The notes: generated by a model not told the origin, from the letters alone. Positions 53,509-61,415 are shown, counted from the stretch's first letter. The stretch: 64,000 nucleotides of DNA from CAZAPG01 sp964486935 (GCA_964486935.1 CAZAPG010000027.1:23027-87026); one strand, 5' to 3'. Numbers and translations: made by a program.

Positions 53509-55442
53509 AATTTACTGCGCAGCACCAGCCAGCTAAATACCCCCACCGCTTTCCAGATTCTGCGCCAGCGCCACGGCTCCATTGCCAGCCGGTGCAGCCA
53601 CTCCAGCCCCAGCCGTTGCAGCCAGAGCGGCGCGCGCCTGGCAGTCTCGGCCAAAAAATCAAACGAGCCGCCAACCCCCATACAGACCGGAATTTGCAGC
53701 CGCGCCAGATTGCGGGCAATCCATTTATCCTGGTTGGGCGCGCCGTAAGCCACCAGCAAAATATCGGGCCGGGTGGGCAAAATGCGCTGCACAATGGCCT
53801 CATTATCCGCCAGAGCGGGCGAACCGGCATAAATGCCGGCCACCTGCAAGTTGGGATATCGCTGTTTTAATTTGTTGACCGCCCGCGTCGCAACCCCCTC
53901 CTGCGCGCCCAAAAAATAAATACGGTACCCCTTTTGGTGCGATAACTCCGCCAGCTTCACCACCAAATCAGAGCCGGCCACCCGCTCCGGCAGGGGAGTG
54001 ACCCTCAAAAAACGGGCCGCCTTCAACAGGCCGATGCCATCGGGCAGGGCCAGCGCCGCCCGATTGATGATATTCCTAAACGCGGGGTCACGTTGGGCAG
54101 TTACCACAAACTCGGGGTTGACAGTGCAGAGCTGGTGCGGCTGCCCACCGGCGATGAATTGCTCAATCAGCGCCAGCGTTTGGGCATTGGTTACGGCGTG
54201 GATTTTGACTCCCAAAATAGTGGCGGTGGGGGGGTAACTGGTAATTGGTGACTGGTAATTATCGCCGCTCTCCTCTTCCCCCTCTCTCTTCTCTCTTCCC
54301 CCTCCCCCCTTCTCTCCGGCTACTTTCTCCAAAATTTCCATCACCTGTGCGGCTGCCCTGTCCCATGAAAAATGTTTGACTTGCTGAAAGCCGCGCTCAA
54401 CCAGTTCGCGTCGCAGTTTGGCGTCGATAATTAATTGGGCCAGCCCTTCGGCAATCTCGTCCGGGCGCAGCGGGTCAACCAGCAGGGCGGCGTTGCCGGC
54501 CACCTCCGGCAGCGAGGAAACGTTACTGGTGAGCACCGGCGCGCCGCAGGCCATCGCTTCCAGCACCGGCAGGCCAAAGCCCTCGTACAGCGAGGGGAAA
54601 ACATAGGCCAGCGCGCCGGAGAGCAGGGCCGCTTTGTCCTCATCGGCCACGTAGCCGGGGAAGATAACCCGGCGCTCCACCTGCGGCAGCGCCTGCACTC
54701 TGGCAAAAATTTCATTGTACAGCCAGCCTTTTTGCCCGGCAATCACCAGCCGGGGCGGGGTGTCTGCGCCCAGCATTTGCAGGGCCAGGTGGTATGCCTC
54801 GATGAGCCGCGCCAGGTTTTTGCGCGGGTGCAGCGTACCCAGGTAGAGCAAATAGTCGCCCTCAATTTGATAGCGCGTTTTGACCTGCCGGATGCGTTCA
54901 GCCCCGGTAACGGGGGCCAGCGATTCATCCCGGCCCAGGTAAATCACGCTGACGCGCTGCGGGTCGGCCCGGTAAATGTCAACCAGGTCATTTTTGGTGG
55001 CCTGAGAGTCGGCCAGAATATGCCGGGCCAGGCGGCTGTGGCGGCGGGTGCTCCAGTGCAAATACCAGCGGTCAAAGCGGCGATGCGTTTGCGGATAGTG
55101 AACGTAGCCCAAATCATGCACGGTAACGACTGCCGGTACCGGGCAATAGAGGGGCAAGACATGCGCCGGCACAAACAGCGCGTCGGGCGGGTGGCGGCGC
55201 AGTTCGGCGGCCAGCCGCCAATGAGTCCACAGCCTCGGCCAGGGGATGACTCGTGTTTCCACATGCGGTGAGTCGGGCCAGCCGGCGTGTTGGGGCGGGT
55301 GAGGCGTATACAGCCGCAAGCGGCGCTGCGGGCCGCTTAGTTTAGCCAGCGCCTTAATTAGCTCCAGCGAGTAGGTTTCGGTGCCGGTGCGGCGGGCGCG
55401 GGCGGCCCGGCTGGCATCAATGCCAATGGTGAGGGCGGTCAT
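53505..55442 (-). CDS. GT4-GT26 fused glycosyltransferase
   Basis: A 645-residue fusion. Residues 1-~366 form a GT-B GT4 transferase with EGFGLPVLEAMACGAPVLTS (EX7E) and SVIYLGRDES. Residues ~406-645 form a WecG/TagA/CpsF-type GT26 domain with LPDGIGLLKAARFL and VAYGAPNQDKWIARN. The joining stretch (~368-405) is Glu/Gly/Arg-rich. It is encoded by a GTAATTGGT-type repeat plus a ~50-base pure pyrimidine tract, unlike any conserved part of either family. The two activities probably add successive sugars to a lipid-linked glycan or teichoic-like polymer. AGGAG precedes the start at 55442. Confidence 0.9.
   Translation of the reverse strand: MTALTIGIDASRAARARRTGTETYSLELIKALAKLSGPQRRLRLYTPHPPQHAGWPDSPHVETRVIPWPRLWTHWRLAAELRRHPPDALFVPAHVLPLYCPVPAVVTVHDLGYVHYPQTHRRFDRWYLHWSTRRHSRLARHILADSQATKNDLVDIYRADPQRVSVIYLGRDESLAPVTGAERIRQVKTRYQIEGDYLLYLGTLHPRKNLARLIEAYHLALQMLGADTPPRLVIAGQKGWLYNEIFARVQALPQVERRVIFPGYVADEDKAALLSGALAYVFPSLYEGFGLPVLEAMACGAPVLTSNVSSLPEVAGNAALLVDPLRPDEIAEGLAQLIIDAKLRRELVERGFQQVKHFSWDRAAAQVMEILEKVAGEKGGGGREKREGEEESGDNYQSPITSYPPTATILGVKIHAVTNAQTLALIEQFIAGGQPHQLCTVNPEFVVTAQRDPAFRNIINRAALALPDGIGLLKAARFLRVTPLPERVAGSDLVVKLAELSHQKGYRIYFLGAQEGVATRAVNKLKQRYPNLQVAGIYAGSPALADNEAIVQRILPTRPDILLVAYGAPNQDKWIARNLARLQIPVCMGVGGSFDFLAETARRAPLWLQRLGLEWLHRLAMEPWRWRRIWKAVGVFSWLVLRSKF
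54234..54318. repeat. intragenic GTAATTGGT repeat plus polypyrimidine tract
   Basis: GTAACTGGTAATTGGTGACTGGTAATTA (54234-54261; three related units) is followed by about 50 bases of only C and T on the plus strand (54268-54317). It lies in the linker between the two glycosyltransferase domains. Confidence 0.65.
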
Positions 55443-55452
55443 GGCTATACTC

Positions 55453-56676
55453 CTAAAAAACAACGCTCAACCAGATGACCCCCACCAGCAGCGTTGCCAG
55501 GGTGATGGGCAGGCCGGCTTTCAGATATTCCATAAACGACAGATGGATGCCGTGCCGCCGGGCGCTTTCGGCCACAATCAGGTTGGCTACAGAGCCGAGC
55601 AGAGTCAGATTGCCGGCCAGGGTGGTGGCCATCGCCAAAGTGAGCCAGCTTTGCTGGGGGTTGGGAAACTGGGGCACAATTGGCCGAAACAGGAGCACCG
55701 CCGGCACATTAGAAACAAGGTTGCTGAGTATGGCCGATACAACGGTGAGGGCCGCTACATTTTGTTGGGCCAGGGGTTGCATAACGGTAAAAAGCTGACG
55801 GCTCAGGCCGGTGTGGTCGAGTGCGCCGGTTACAACAAACAGGCCGGCAAAAAAAACCAGCAGCGCCCAGTCGATTTCGCGGAAAATCCGTTCCGGTTTC
55901 AGGCGGCGGGTCACCAGCAGCAGCGAGGCCGCGGCCAGCGCGGCCAGGGGAATGGGCGCGCCCGCGATAAAGGCGATCAGCATTAAGCCGGTGGCCAGCA
56001 GGCTTTTTTTGAGCAGAGGCCGGTAGGTGCGAGGCGGAAATTGCGGGCTGCTGGCCAAAGCGGGCGCGGCAAATTCGGCCCGGTAGGTGAGCATAATCAC
56101 CAGCCAGGCCAATCCCAACCCCACCAGCGCCACCGGAAAAAGATAACCGGTAAAGGTAACAAATGGAATTTGCGAGGCAATACCGATAATCATATTTTGC
56201 GGATTGCCGGTAATTGTAGCCACCGAGCCGATGTTGGCCGCTGTGGCCAGGCCAATGAGATAGGGCATCGGGTTGCGGCGCAGCGCCTGGGTAATTTCGG
56301 CCACAAAGGGGGTGAAGACCAGCACAATAGTATCGTTGAGGAACAGCGCCGATAATATCCCCGCCGAAAAAATAACCAGGGCCAAAAGCTGGCGCGACGT
56401 TCTGGCCCAGCGGATAACCCCGCGGCCAACCTGTCGAAAAAAACCGGCCAGCCGCAAATTAACGTTGATAATCATCATGGCAAACAGCAGCACCAGCGTG
56501 TCCAAATCCAGCGAGGCGTAAGCCTGCTCCAGTGAGATTGCGCCGGTGGCAATCAGCGCCGTGCCGCCAACCAGGGCAATAGTGGCCCGGTTCATGCGCA
56601 TCCAGGGGTAACGGCCCACGGCCACGCCAAAAATAGTGCCAACGATAATCAACAAAGCCAGAACAGTTTGAATCAT
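55453..56676 (-). CDS. ArsB/NhaD-superfamily anion permease
   Basis: A 407-residue permease with 10-12 membrane helices, including AGILSALFLNDTIVLVFTPFVAEI and ATAANIGSVATITGNPQNMIIG. The NDT and TGNPQN helical-hairpin motifs are shared by the ion transporter (IT) superfamily, which covers arsenite, citrate/tartrate and Na+/H+ carriers. The ion cannot be assigned. It begins 11 bases after tsaC and ends 10 bases before the glycosyltransferase start, forming one operon. Confidence 0.88.
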   Translation of the reverse strand: MIQTVLALLIIVGTIFGVAVGRYPWMRMNRATIALVGGTALIATGAISLEQAYASLDLDTLVLLFAMMIINVNLRLAGFFRQVGRGVIRWARTSRQLLALVIFSAGILSALFLNDTIVLVFTPFVAEITQALRRNPMPYLIGLATAANIGSVATITGNPQNMIIGIASQIPFVTFTGYLFPVALVGLGLAWLVIMLTYRAEFAAPALASSPQFPPRTYRPLLKKSLLATGLMLIAFIAGAPIPLAALAAASLLLVTRRLKPERIFREIDWALLVFFAGLFVVTGALDHTGLSRQLFTVMQPLAQQNVAALTVVSAILSNLVSNVPAVLLFRPIVPQFPNPQQSWLTLAMATTLAGNLTLLGSVANLIVAESARRHGIHLSFMEYLKAGLPITLATLLVGVIWLSVVF

Positions 56677-56687
56677 GGGCCGGGCAG

Positions 56688-57326
56688 TTAGGTTGAAATC
56701 ACCAAATCGGGCAGAAATTTTTGCAGAACGGCCACATCCAGCGCGCCGCTTCGCAGCAGGCGCGGCGGGTTGACGCTCAAATCAATAATGGTTGAGGGCT
56801 GGGCCAAGGGGCTGGGGCCGCCATCCAGAATCAATGGGATGCGCCCCCCCAACTGCTGGGCCACTTCCTGGGCGGTGCTGGGCGGTGGCTGGCCCGATAG
56901 ATTGGCGCTGGTTACGGCCAGGGGGCGGCCCAACTCGATGACCAAATCCAGGGCTACGGGGTGGTTGGGAATGCGTACGGCCACGGTTTCTTGCCCGGCG
57001 GTTACATCCGGGGGCAGGGCGGCTACTTTGGGCAGCACCACCGTCAGCGCGCCGGGCCAGAATTGCTGCAACAGCGCCCAGGCCCGGTTGGGCACGTTGC
57101 GGGCCACCTGGTTGAGGTCGTCAATTTGATAAATGAATACGGGGATGGCTTTGTCGGCGGGCCGGCCTTTAACGGCAAAAAGCTCTCGCACGGCGCTGCG
57201 CTCAAAAGCGTTGGCGCCCACGCCGTACAGCGTATCGGTGGGAAAAGCCACCACCTCGCCTTCGTGCAGCAATCGCCGGGCCAGCTTGATGGCTTTGCGG
57301 GAATCGGCGGGTAAGATTTGGGCCAT
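56688..57326 (-). CDS. tsaC: threonylcarbamoyl-AMP synthase (Sua5/YrdC)
   Basis: A 212-residue enzyme making threonylcarbamoyl-AMP from threonine, bicarbonate and ATP for t6A in tRNA. Family motifs are VVAFPTDTLYGVGANA, VKGRPADKAIPVFI, WPGALTVVLP, AVRIPNHPVA and VTSANLSGQPPP. It lacks the C-terminal Sua5 domain. I took the start at 57326 (MAQILPADSR) because AAAGGAC precedes it. It is the first gene of the operon with the anion permease and GT fusion. Confidence 0.95.
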   Translation of the reverse strand: MAQILPADSRKAIKLARRLLHEGEVVAFPTDTLYGVGANAFERSAVRELFAVKGRPADKAIPVFIYQIDDLNQVARNVPNRAWALLQQFWPGALTVVLPKVAALPPDVTAGQETVAVRIPNHPVALDLVIELGRPLAVTSANLSGQPPPSTAQEVAQQLGGRIPLILDGGPSPLAQPSTIIDLSVNPPRLLRSGALDVAVLQKFLPDLVIST

Positions 57327-57495
57327 GGGTAAATTGTCCTTTATTTGCTTGTTTGACACCACTTTACTTTGAGATAGCGGCGGTGTCAATTTGAAATGGC
57401 AGCAGTAAATGGTAACATGTTGGTAAGAATATCTGTTTCACTCTCGTCTGATTAGGCGGGTAGTAACAAGCTGCTCTAATGACATGTTGAATTAT

Positions 57496-57524
57496 TTGAC
57501 ATGCAGCCAATAACCAGGTAATTA
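57496..57524 (+). promoter_or_regulatory. possible promoter of the thioredoxin pair
   Basis: TTGACA (57496-57501), a 17-base spacer and a weak -10 TAATTA (57519-57524), about 50 bases before the thioredoxin start. Confidence 0.45.
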
Positions 57525-57573
57525 TTTAACCCCCACAAGGGAACTATAGATACAATAAAGGAGTGATACATTA

Positions 57574-57900
57574 ATGACTGCCCCTATTCATGTTTCTGAT
57601 AACGAGTTTCAAAACAAAGTGCTTGACTCGCAAACACCCGTAGTGGTTGATTTTTGGGCGCCCTGGTGCGGCCCCTGCCGCATGGTCGCCCCCATTTTAG
57701 ATGAATTGGCCAAAGAATACGACGGCAAACTGGTGATTGCCAAAGTCAACACCGACGAGAACCCCCAATGGGCCATGAAATACGGTATTCAAAGCATTCC
57801 CACCATGCTGTTTGTAAAAAATGGAAAAATTGTAGACCGCATTATCGGCGCGCACCCCAAACCCTCTATTCAACAGCGCGTTGATGCGATGATGAATTAA
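57574..57900 (+). CDS. trxA: thioredoxin
   Basis: A 108-residue classic thioredoxin with the active site FWAPWCGPCRMVAPIL, the buried Asp in VVVDFWAP and the cis-Pro in IQSIPTMLFVKNG. It reduces protein disulfides in the cytosol. A GGAGTG site precedes the ATG. The next gene, a membrane-anchored thioredoxin-like protein with an in-frame TGA, starts one base after its stop, so the two are probably translated together. Confidence 0.97.
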   Translation: MTAPIHVSDNEFQNKVLDSQTPVVVDFWAPWCGPCRMVAPILDELAKEYDGKLVIAKVNTDENPQWAMKYGIQSIPTMLFVKNGKIVDRIIGAHPKPSIQQRVDAMMN

Positions 57901-57901
57901 C

Positions 57902-58339
57902 GTGCCGGCGGTTATTGCTAATCTGCTAAAGTGGATACGAAGTAACCCGGCTTTTGTAATTTTGGGGCTGGCCGTCGTTCTATTTTTTGCGCTGAGAACC
58001 AGCCCCACCCAGGATGTCGATTCGCTGGAGGCGCTGGACGCCACCCTCAACAGCGGCCAGCCGGTTGTGCTGGAATTTTACTCAAACCTGTGAGGCACCT
58101 GCCTGCTGGCCAAACCTGTCGTTGACAGGATTGAGGAGCAGTTACAGGGCAAAGCCCGGGTGGTGCGGCTGGACATGTTGAGCCGGGTAGGTCGCCAGGC
58201 CGCTTCTCGCTATGGCGTGCGGGGTATGCCCACGCTCATGGTGGTTGACGGTCAGGGACAGCCGGTGTACGGCCAGTACGGCATTCCGCTGCCCGGCCAG
58301 GTAGTTGAGCAGGTGGACGCGCTGCTGGCGGCCAGGTAG
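57902..58339 (+). CDS. membrane-anchored thioredoxin-like selenoprotein (UGTC)
   Basis: Read through the in-frame TGA at 58091-58093, this is a 145-residue protein. The N-terminal membrane anchor (~16-31, PAFVILGLAVVLFFAL) leads to a thioredoxin fold, QPVVLEFYSNL-U64-G-T-C67-LLAKPVVDRIEEQL. Its cis-Pro is in YGVRGMPTLMVV. The TGA falls exactly on the first cysteine of the CxxC motif, and the downstream half is intact for 81 codons. A hairpin fitting the bacterial SECIS model follows the TGA. The simplest reading is selenocysteine insertion; a disrupted gene is the alternative. It starts at GTG one base after trxA and would act on the outer face of the membrane. Confidence 0.8.
58091..58129 (+). 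promoter_or_regulatory. UGA selenocysteine codon and candidate bSECIS hairpin
   Basis: After TGA (58091-58093), CCTGTC (58115-58120) and GACAGG (58124-58129) form a perfect 6-bp stem with a GTT loop. Two further A-U pairs lie beyond an A-A mismatch. The loop begins with G and lies 27 bases after the TGA. Both features fit the published bacterial SECIS consensus of a G in the first loop positions and a spacing of roughly 16-37 bases. Confidence 0.7.
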
Positions 58340-58373
58340 CCGATTAATGTCGTTATAAAATTGAATATTCTCA

Positions 58374-58404
58374 GGGCCTCTCGCCAGCCGGGAGGCCCTT
58401 TTTT
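58374..58404 (+). terminator. intrinsic terminator after the thioredoxin pair
   Basis: GGGCCTC (58374-58380) and GAGGCCC (58392-58398) form a 7-bp stem followed by six T. The T-tract is also the left target duplication of a MITE-like element. Confidence 0.85.
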
Positions 58405-58498
58405 ATCGGGTCTGTCCAAGATTTTAGAACAGACAGGGGGCGCGGGGGCATCCCCTCGAATCCAGAATTTTAGAAATTCTGGACGCACCTTTTTTATC
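58399..58498. mobile_element. MITE-like element, copy 2, with 9-bp target duplication
   Basis: The 82-base element spans 58408-58489. Its left end is GGGTCTGTCCAAGATTTTAG, and its right end reads in reverse complement GGTGCGTCCAGAATTTCTAA. The centre (ACAGGGGGCGCGGGGGCATCCCC) matches copy 1 at 12685-12777. Identical 9-base direct repeats TTTTTTATC flank it (58399-58407 and 58490-58498). It inserted into the T-tract of a terminator and ends eight bases before the radA -35. Confidence 0.85.
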
Positions 58499-58505
58499 TG
58501 AACAA

Positions 58506-58534
58506 TTGTTCTTATTTGAAAAAGTTGCTATAAT
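58506..58534 (+). promoter_or_regulatory. promoter of radA, near-leaderless
   Basis: TTGTTC (58506-58511), a 17-base spacer and consensus TATAAT (58529-58534). The predicted start near 58541 is only about three bases before the radA ATG, which has no Shine-Dalgarno sequence. Confidence 0.6.
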
Positions 58535-58543
58535 TTTGGTACG

Positions 58544-59917
58544 ATGGCTAAACTAAGAACGCGGTATGTATGTCAAGAGTGCGGCAGCACCCAACCCAAG
58601 TGGATGGGCCGCTGCCCGGATTGCGGAGAGTGGAACACGCTGATTGAAACGCTGGTGGATACGGATAAATCGGCGGCGGCCACCCCGGCGGCGCGGCAGG
58701 CGCTGGTTCAGCGCAATACGCCTCGCCCGCTGGCCCAAATTGAGGCCGACCACTATCAGCGCACCATGTTGCCCATGGAGGAGTTCAACCGGGTGCTGGG
58801 CGGCGGGCTGGTGCCCGGTTCGCTGGTGTTAATTGGCGGCGACCCCGGCATTGGCAAAAGCACGCTGCTGCTGCAAATGTCGGCGGGGCTGGCCCAGGGC
58901 GGGCAGGTGCTCTACGTGTCGGGCGAGGAAAGCGCCCAGCAAATCAAACTGCGGGCCGACCGGCTGGGGATTGCCAGCGAGCGGCTGTTCATTTTAACTG
59001 AAACTAACATGACCGCCATTTTGGAGCACATCAAGCAGATGTCGCCCCAATTTTTGGTGGTCGACTCGATTCAAACCGTTTATCTGGAAGAGCTGCAATC
59101 CGCGCCCGGCTCGGTGAGCCAGGTGCGCGAGTGCGCCGCCCGCTTTCAAGAGGTAGCCAAAGGGCAGAATATTCCGGTGTTCTTAATTGGACATGTCACC
59201 AAAACCGGGGTGATTGCCGGCCCGCGCGTGCTGGAGCACATTGTTGATACGGTGCTGTATCTGGAAGGCGAGCGATTTCACGCCTACCGGCTGCTGCGCA
59301 GCGTGAAAAATCGGTTTGGGGCAACCAACGAGGTGGGCATTTTTGAAATGGGCGATGTGGGCCTGAGCGAAGTGCTCAACCCCAGCGAGGTCTTTTTGGC
59401 CGAGCGGCTGCCCAATGCCTCCGGCTCGTCTATTGCGGTGACAATGGAAGGGACGCGCCCGCTGCTGGTTGAGATTCAGGCGCTGGCCAGCACCACCAGT
59501 TTTGGCAACCCCCGGCGCACGGCCAACGGGGTGGATATGAACCGGCTGCTGTTATTAATTGCGGTGCTGACCAAGCGGGTCGGCATCCGCATGGGCGACC
59601 AGGATGTGTTTGTCAACGTGATTGGCGGGTTGCAAATTAATGAACCGGCCTCGGATTTGGCGGTGGCTACGGCCATCGCCTCCAGCTTTAGAAACCGGCC
59701 CGTAGCCGCCGATGTGGCCCTGGTGGGCGAGGTGGGCCTGTCTGGAGAATTGCGGGCCGTAGGCCATTTAGAAACCCGGTTGAAGGAAGCCGCCAAGCTG
59801 GGCTTCAAACGCTGCATCTTGCCGGCCTCTAGCCAGCTCAAGCAAATCAAATCGCCGCCGTTGGCCCTGGTGCAGGCTCGCTCGCTGGGCGAGGCGCTGG
59901 ACACAGCCTTGATTTAA
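58544..59917 (+). CDS. radA: RadA/Sms DNA repair ATPase
   Basis: A 457-residue RadA, a helicase-like branch-migration factor in recombination. It has the N-terminal C4 zinc finger (YVCQECGSTQPKWMGRCPDC), a RecA-type Walker A (GGDPGIGKSTLLL), the family-specific KNRFG motif in SVKNRFGATNEVG and a C-terminal Lon-protease-like domain (GGLQINEPASDLAVA...GEVGLSGELRAV). Length is normal. The message appears nearly leaderless. In Firmicutes radA also precedes yacL and cysS, and that order is kept here without disA. Confidence 0.97.
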   Translation: MAKLRTRYVCQECGSTQPKWMGRCPDCGEWNTLIETLVDTDKSAAATPAARQALVQRNTPRPLAQIEADHYQRTMLPMEEFNRVLGGGLVPGSLVLIGGDPGIGKSTLLLQMSAGLAQGGQVLYVSGEESAQQIKLRADRLGIASERLFILTETNMTAILEHIKQMSPQFLVVDSIQTVYLEELQSAPGSVSQVRECAARFQEVAKGQNIPVFLIGHVTKTGVIAGPRVLEHIVDTVLYLEGERFHAYRLLRSVKNRFGATNEVGIFEMGDVGLSEVLNPSEVFLAERLPNASGSSIAVTMEGTRPLLVEIQALASTTSFGNPRRTANGVDMNRLLLLIAVLTKRVGIRMGDQDVFVNVIGGLQINEPASDLAVATAIASSFRNRPVAADVALVGEVGLSGELRAVGHLETRLKEAAKLGFKRCILPASSQLKQIKSPPLALVQARSLGEALDTALI

Positions 59918-59930
59918 CAATGCAAACGCT

Positions 59931-59959
59931 TTGACATTTTATGTCAGTCGTGTTACTAT
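59931..59959 (+). promoter_or_regulatory. strong sigma70-type promoter upstream of yacL-cysS
   Basis: TTGACA (59931-59936), exactly 17 bases and TACTAT (59954-59959), the same boxes as the mtnA promoter. The predicted leader to the coding start is nearly 400 bases. Confidence 0.7.
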
Positions 59960-60285
59960 CCCGTAAAATTTACAGTTTTATTTGTTATTATTTATCCCTG
60001 CCCTGATAGCCTTATTTATTGTTAGCCGTTTTTATTGGCCCGATATTTAATTACAGGCATTAATTTGTTGCTTTTGCAAATTTTTGTTAAAAACTCTGCT
60101 TATTGATCAAACTCATGATAGAGAGTGTCAAATTGCTATCCTGTTATTCACATAGTAGTTTGGGTTTTTTCTGACATACAATAAGCGGAATCTTTACTAA
60201 TTCAGTTTTTCAAGGGTTGAAAAACTGGCTGGCGTATCGAGTTGGGTTTAGGGTTAGCCGGGCTAACAATAAACCGGGACTATTG

Positions 60286-60318
60286 GGCGGGTGTACCTAG
60301 AGTGCAATCGCCTTTTTT
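60286..60318 (+). terminator. terminator-like hairpin before the yacL-like gene
   Basis: GGCG (60286-60289) with CGCC (60309-60312), and TGTAC with GTGCA above a small internal loop, are followed by TTTTTTATTTTATT. It could end the radA transcript or act as an attenuator for the gene starting at 60361. Confidence 0.6.
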
Positions 60319-60360
60319 ATTTTATTCTGGCCAGCTAGCCAGCAGAAACGAATAGGTGGC

Positions 60361-61413
60361 ATGAGCGTAGAGTTTGTTTTTAGGTTGGTAGGGATGGTTG
60401 TGTTTGCCATGATTGGCGCGCAATCTCGCCATTTGTTTCAACCCAATAACCCGCAAGAGTCGGCCCGGTTGATTATTGTGTTGACCCTGGCCGGCGCAGC
60501 GCTGGGCTTGTTGATTGCGCCATATATTACCACCCGCCCCTTTTTTTTAGCGCAATCCAAATTAAAGCAAATACCGGCTTCCAAGTTGATTTCGGGGGTG
60601 ATTGGCCTGGCAATTGGCCTGGCGGTAGCGGCGCTGCTGTATCCTTCGCTCTCTACCCTGCCGGGTAATTATGGCAGTGTTCTGCCGATTGTGGTCAGCA
60701 TAATTTTTGGCTACATTGGCATGGCGGTCATGGTTATGCGTCAAAATGACATTTTTAACCTGATTGGCCCCCGGATTGTGGCCGGCGCCCCCTTTGGAAG
60801 TTTGAGACGCGCCCTCAAAGATGAAGCGCTGCTGCTGGACACCAGCGTAATTATTGACGGCCGAATTGCCGATGTAAGCAAAACCGGCTTTATCCGCAGC
60901 ACCATGCTGGTGCCCGGCTTTGTGCTGAATGAAATTCAATATATTGCCGACTCGCCGGAGCCGCTGCGCCGCAACCGGGGCCGGCGCGGGCTGGAGGTGC
61001 TCAAACAATTGCAGGAAGAGTCGATGGCGCCGGTGCAAATTACCGACCTGGATATTGAAGGTGTTAAAGGCGCAGACGATAAGTTGGTGATGTTAGCCAA
61101 ACAGCTAGATTGTCCCATTGTTACCAATGATTTTAACCTTAACAGCGTGGCCAAACTGCAAGGGGTTGTTGTTTTAAATATCAATGAACTGGCTAACGCC
61201 GTAAAAACCGTAATTTTGCCCGGCGAGACAATTGGCGTTAAAATCATTCAGGAAGGCAAAGAAAGAGACCAGGGGGTGGCTTACCTCAACGATGGCACCA
61301 TGATTGTGGTGGAAAATGGTCGAGATTATTTAGACCAGAGCGTTAACGTAACCGTTACCAAAGTGCTGCAAACCAACGCCGGCAGAATGATTTTTGCCAG
61401 AATGGAAGAATAA
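60361..61413 (+). CDS. YacL-like PIN/TRAM membrane protein
   Basis: A 350-residue protein. About four membrane helices (1-~125) precede a PIN nuclease domain with LLLDTSVIIDGRIADV and KGADDKLVMLAKQLDCPIVTNDFNL (acidic metal ligands). A C-terminal TRAM-like domain (LPGETIGVKIIQEGKERDQGVAYLNDGTMIVVENG, partly shown) closes it. This is the layout of Bacillus YacL, a membrane-bound putative RNase. It stands directly before cysS, as in Firmicutes once ispDF/gltX/cysE are removed. It is preceded by a long leader with a terminator. The start has a modest ATAGGTGG site. Confidence 0.9.
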   Translation: MSVEFVFRLVGMVVFAMIGAQSRHLFQPNNPQESARLIIVLTLAGAALGLLIAPYITTRPFFLAQSKLKQIPASKLISGVIGLAIGLAVAALLYPSLSTLPGNYGSVLPIVVSIIFGYIGMAVMVMRQNDIFNLIGPRIVAGAPFGSLRRALKDEALLLDTSVIIDGRIADVSKTGFIRSTMLVPGFVLNEIQYIADSPEPLRRNRGRRGLEVLKQLQEESMAPVQITDLDIEGVKGADDKLVMLAKQLDCPIVTNDFNLNSVAKLQGVVVLNINELANAVKTVILPGETIGVKIIQEGKERDQGVAYLNDGTMIVVENGRDYLDQSVNVTVTKVLQTNAGRMIFARMEE

Positions 61414-61415
61414 GC

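Larger units (their letters stand above)
59918..60360. other. 443-base leader region of the yacL-cysS-rlmB group
   Basis: It holds a strong promoter (59931-59959) and an 11-bp perfect hairpin, CAGTTTTTCAA (60203-60213) / TTGAAAAACTG (60217-60227). A terminator follows at 60286-60318, only 42 bases before the gene. A 19-codon frame (MIESVKLLSCYSHSSLGFF, ATG near 60115) lacks a ribosome site. I found no T-box core sequence. Confidence 0.5.

Noticed and set aside
57902..58093. Separate 63-codon gene ending at the TGA
   Set aside because: The frame continues after the TGA with the rest of a thioredoxin fold, so a stop there would leave a meaningless anchor fragment.
59960..60320. T-box riboswitch upstream of yacL-cysS
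   Set aside because: No AGGGUGGNACCGCG-like core or clear stem I was found, although a terminator and a cysS gene downstream made it attractive.
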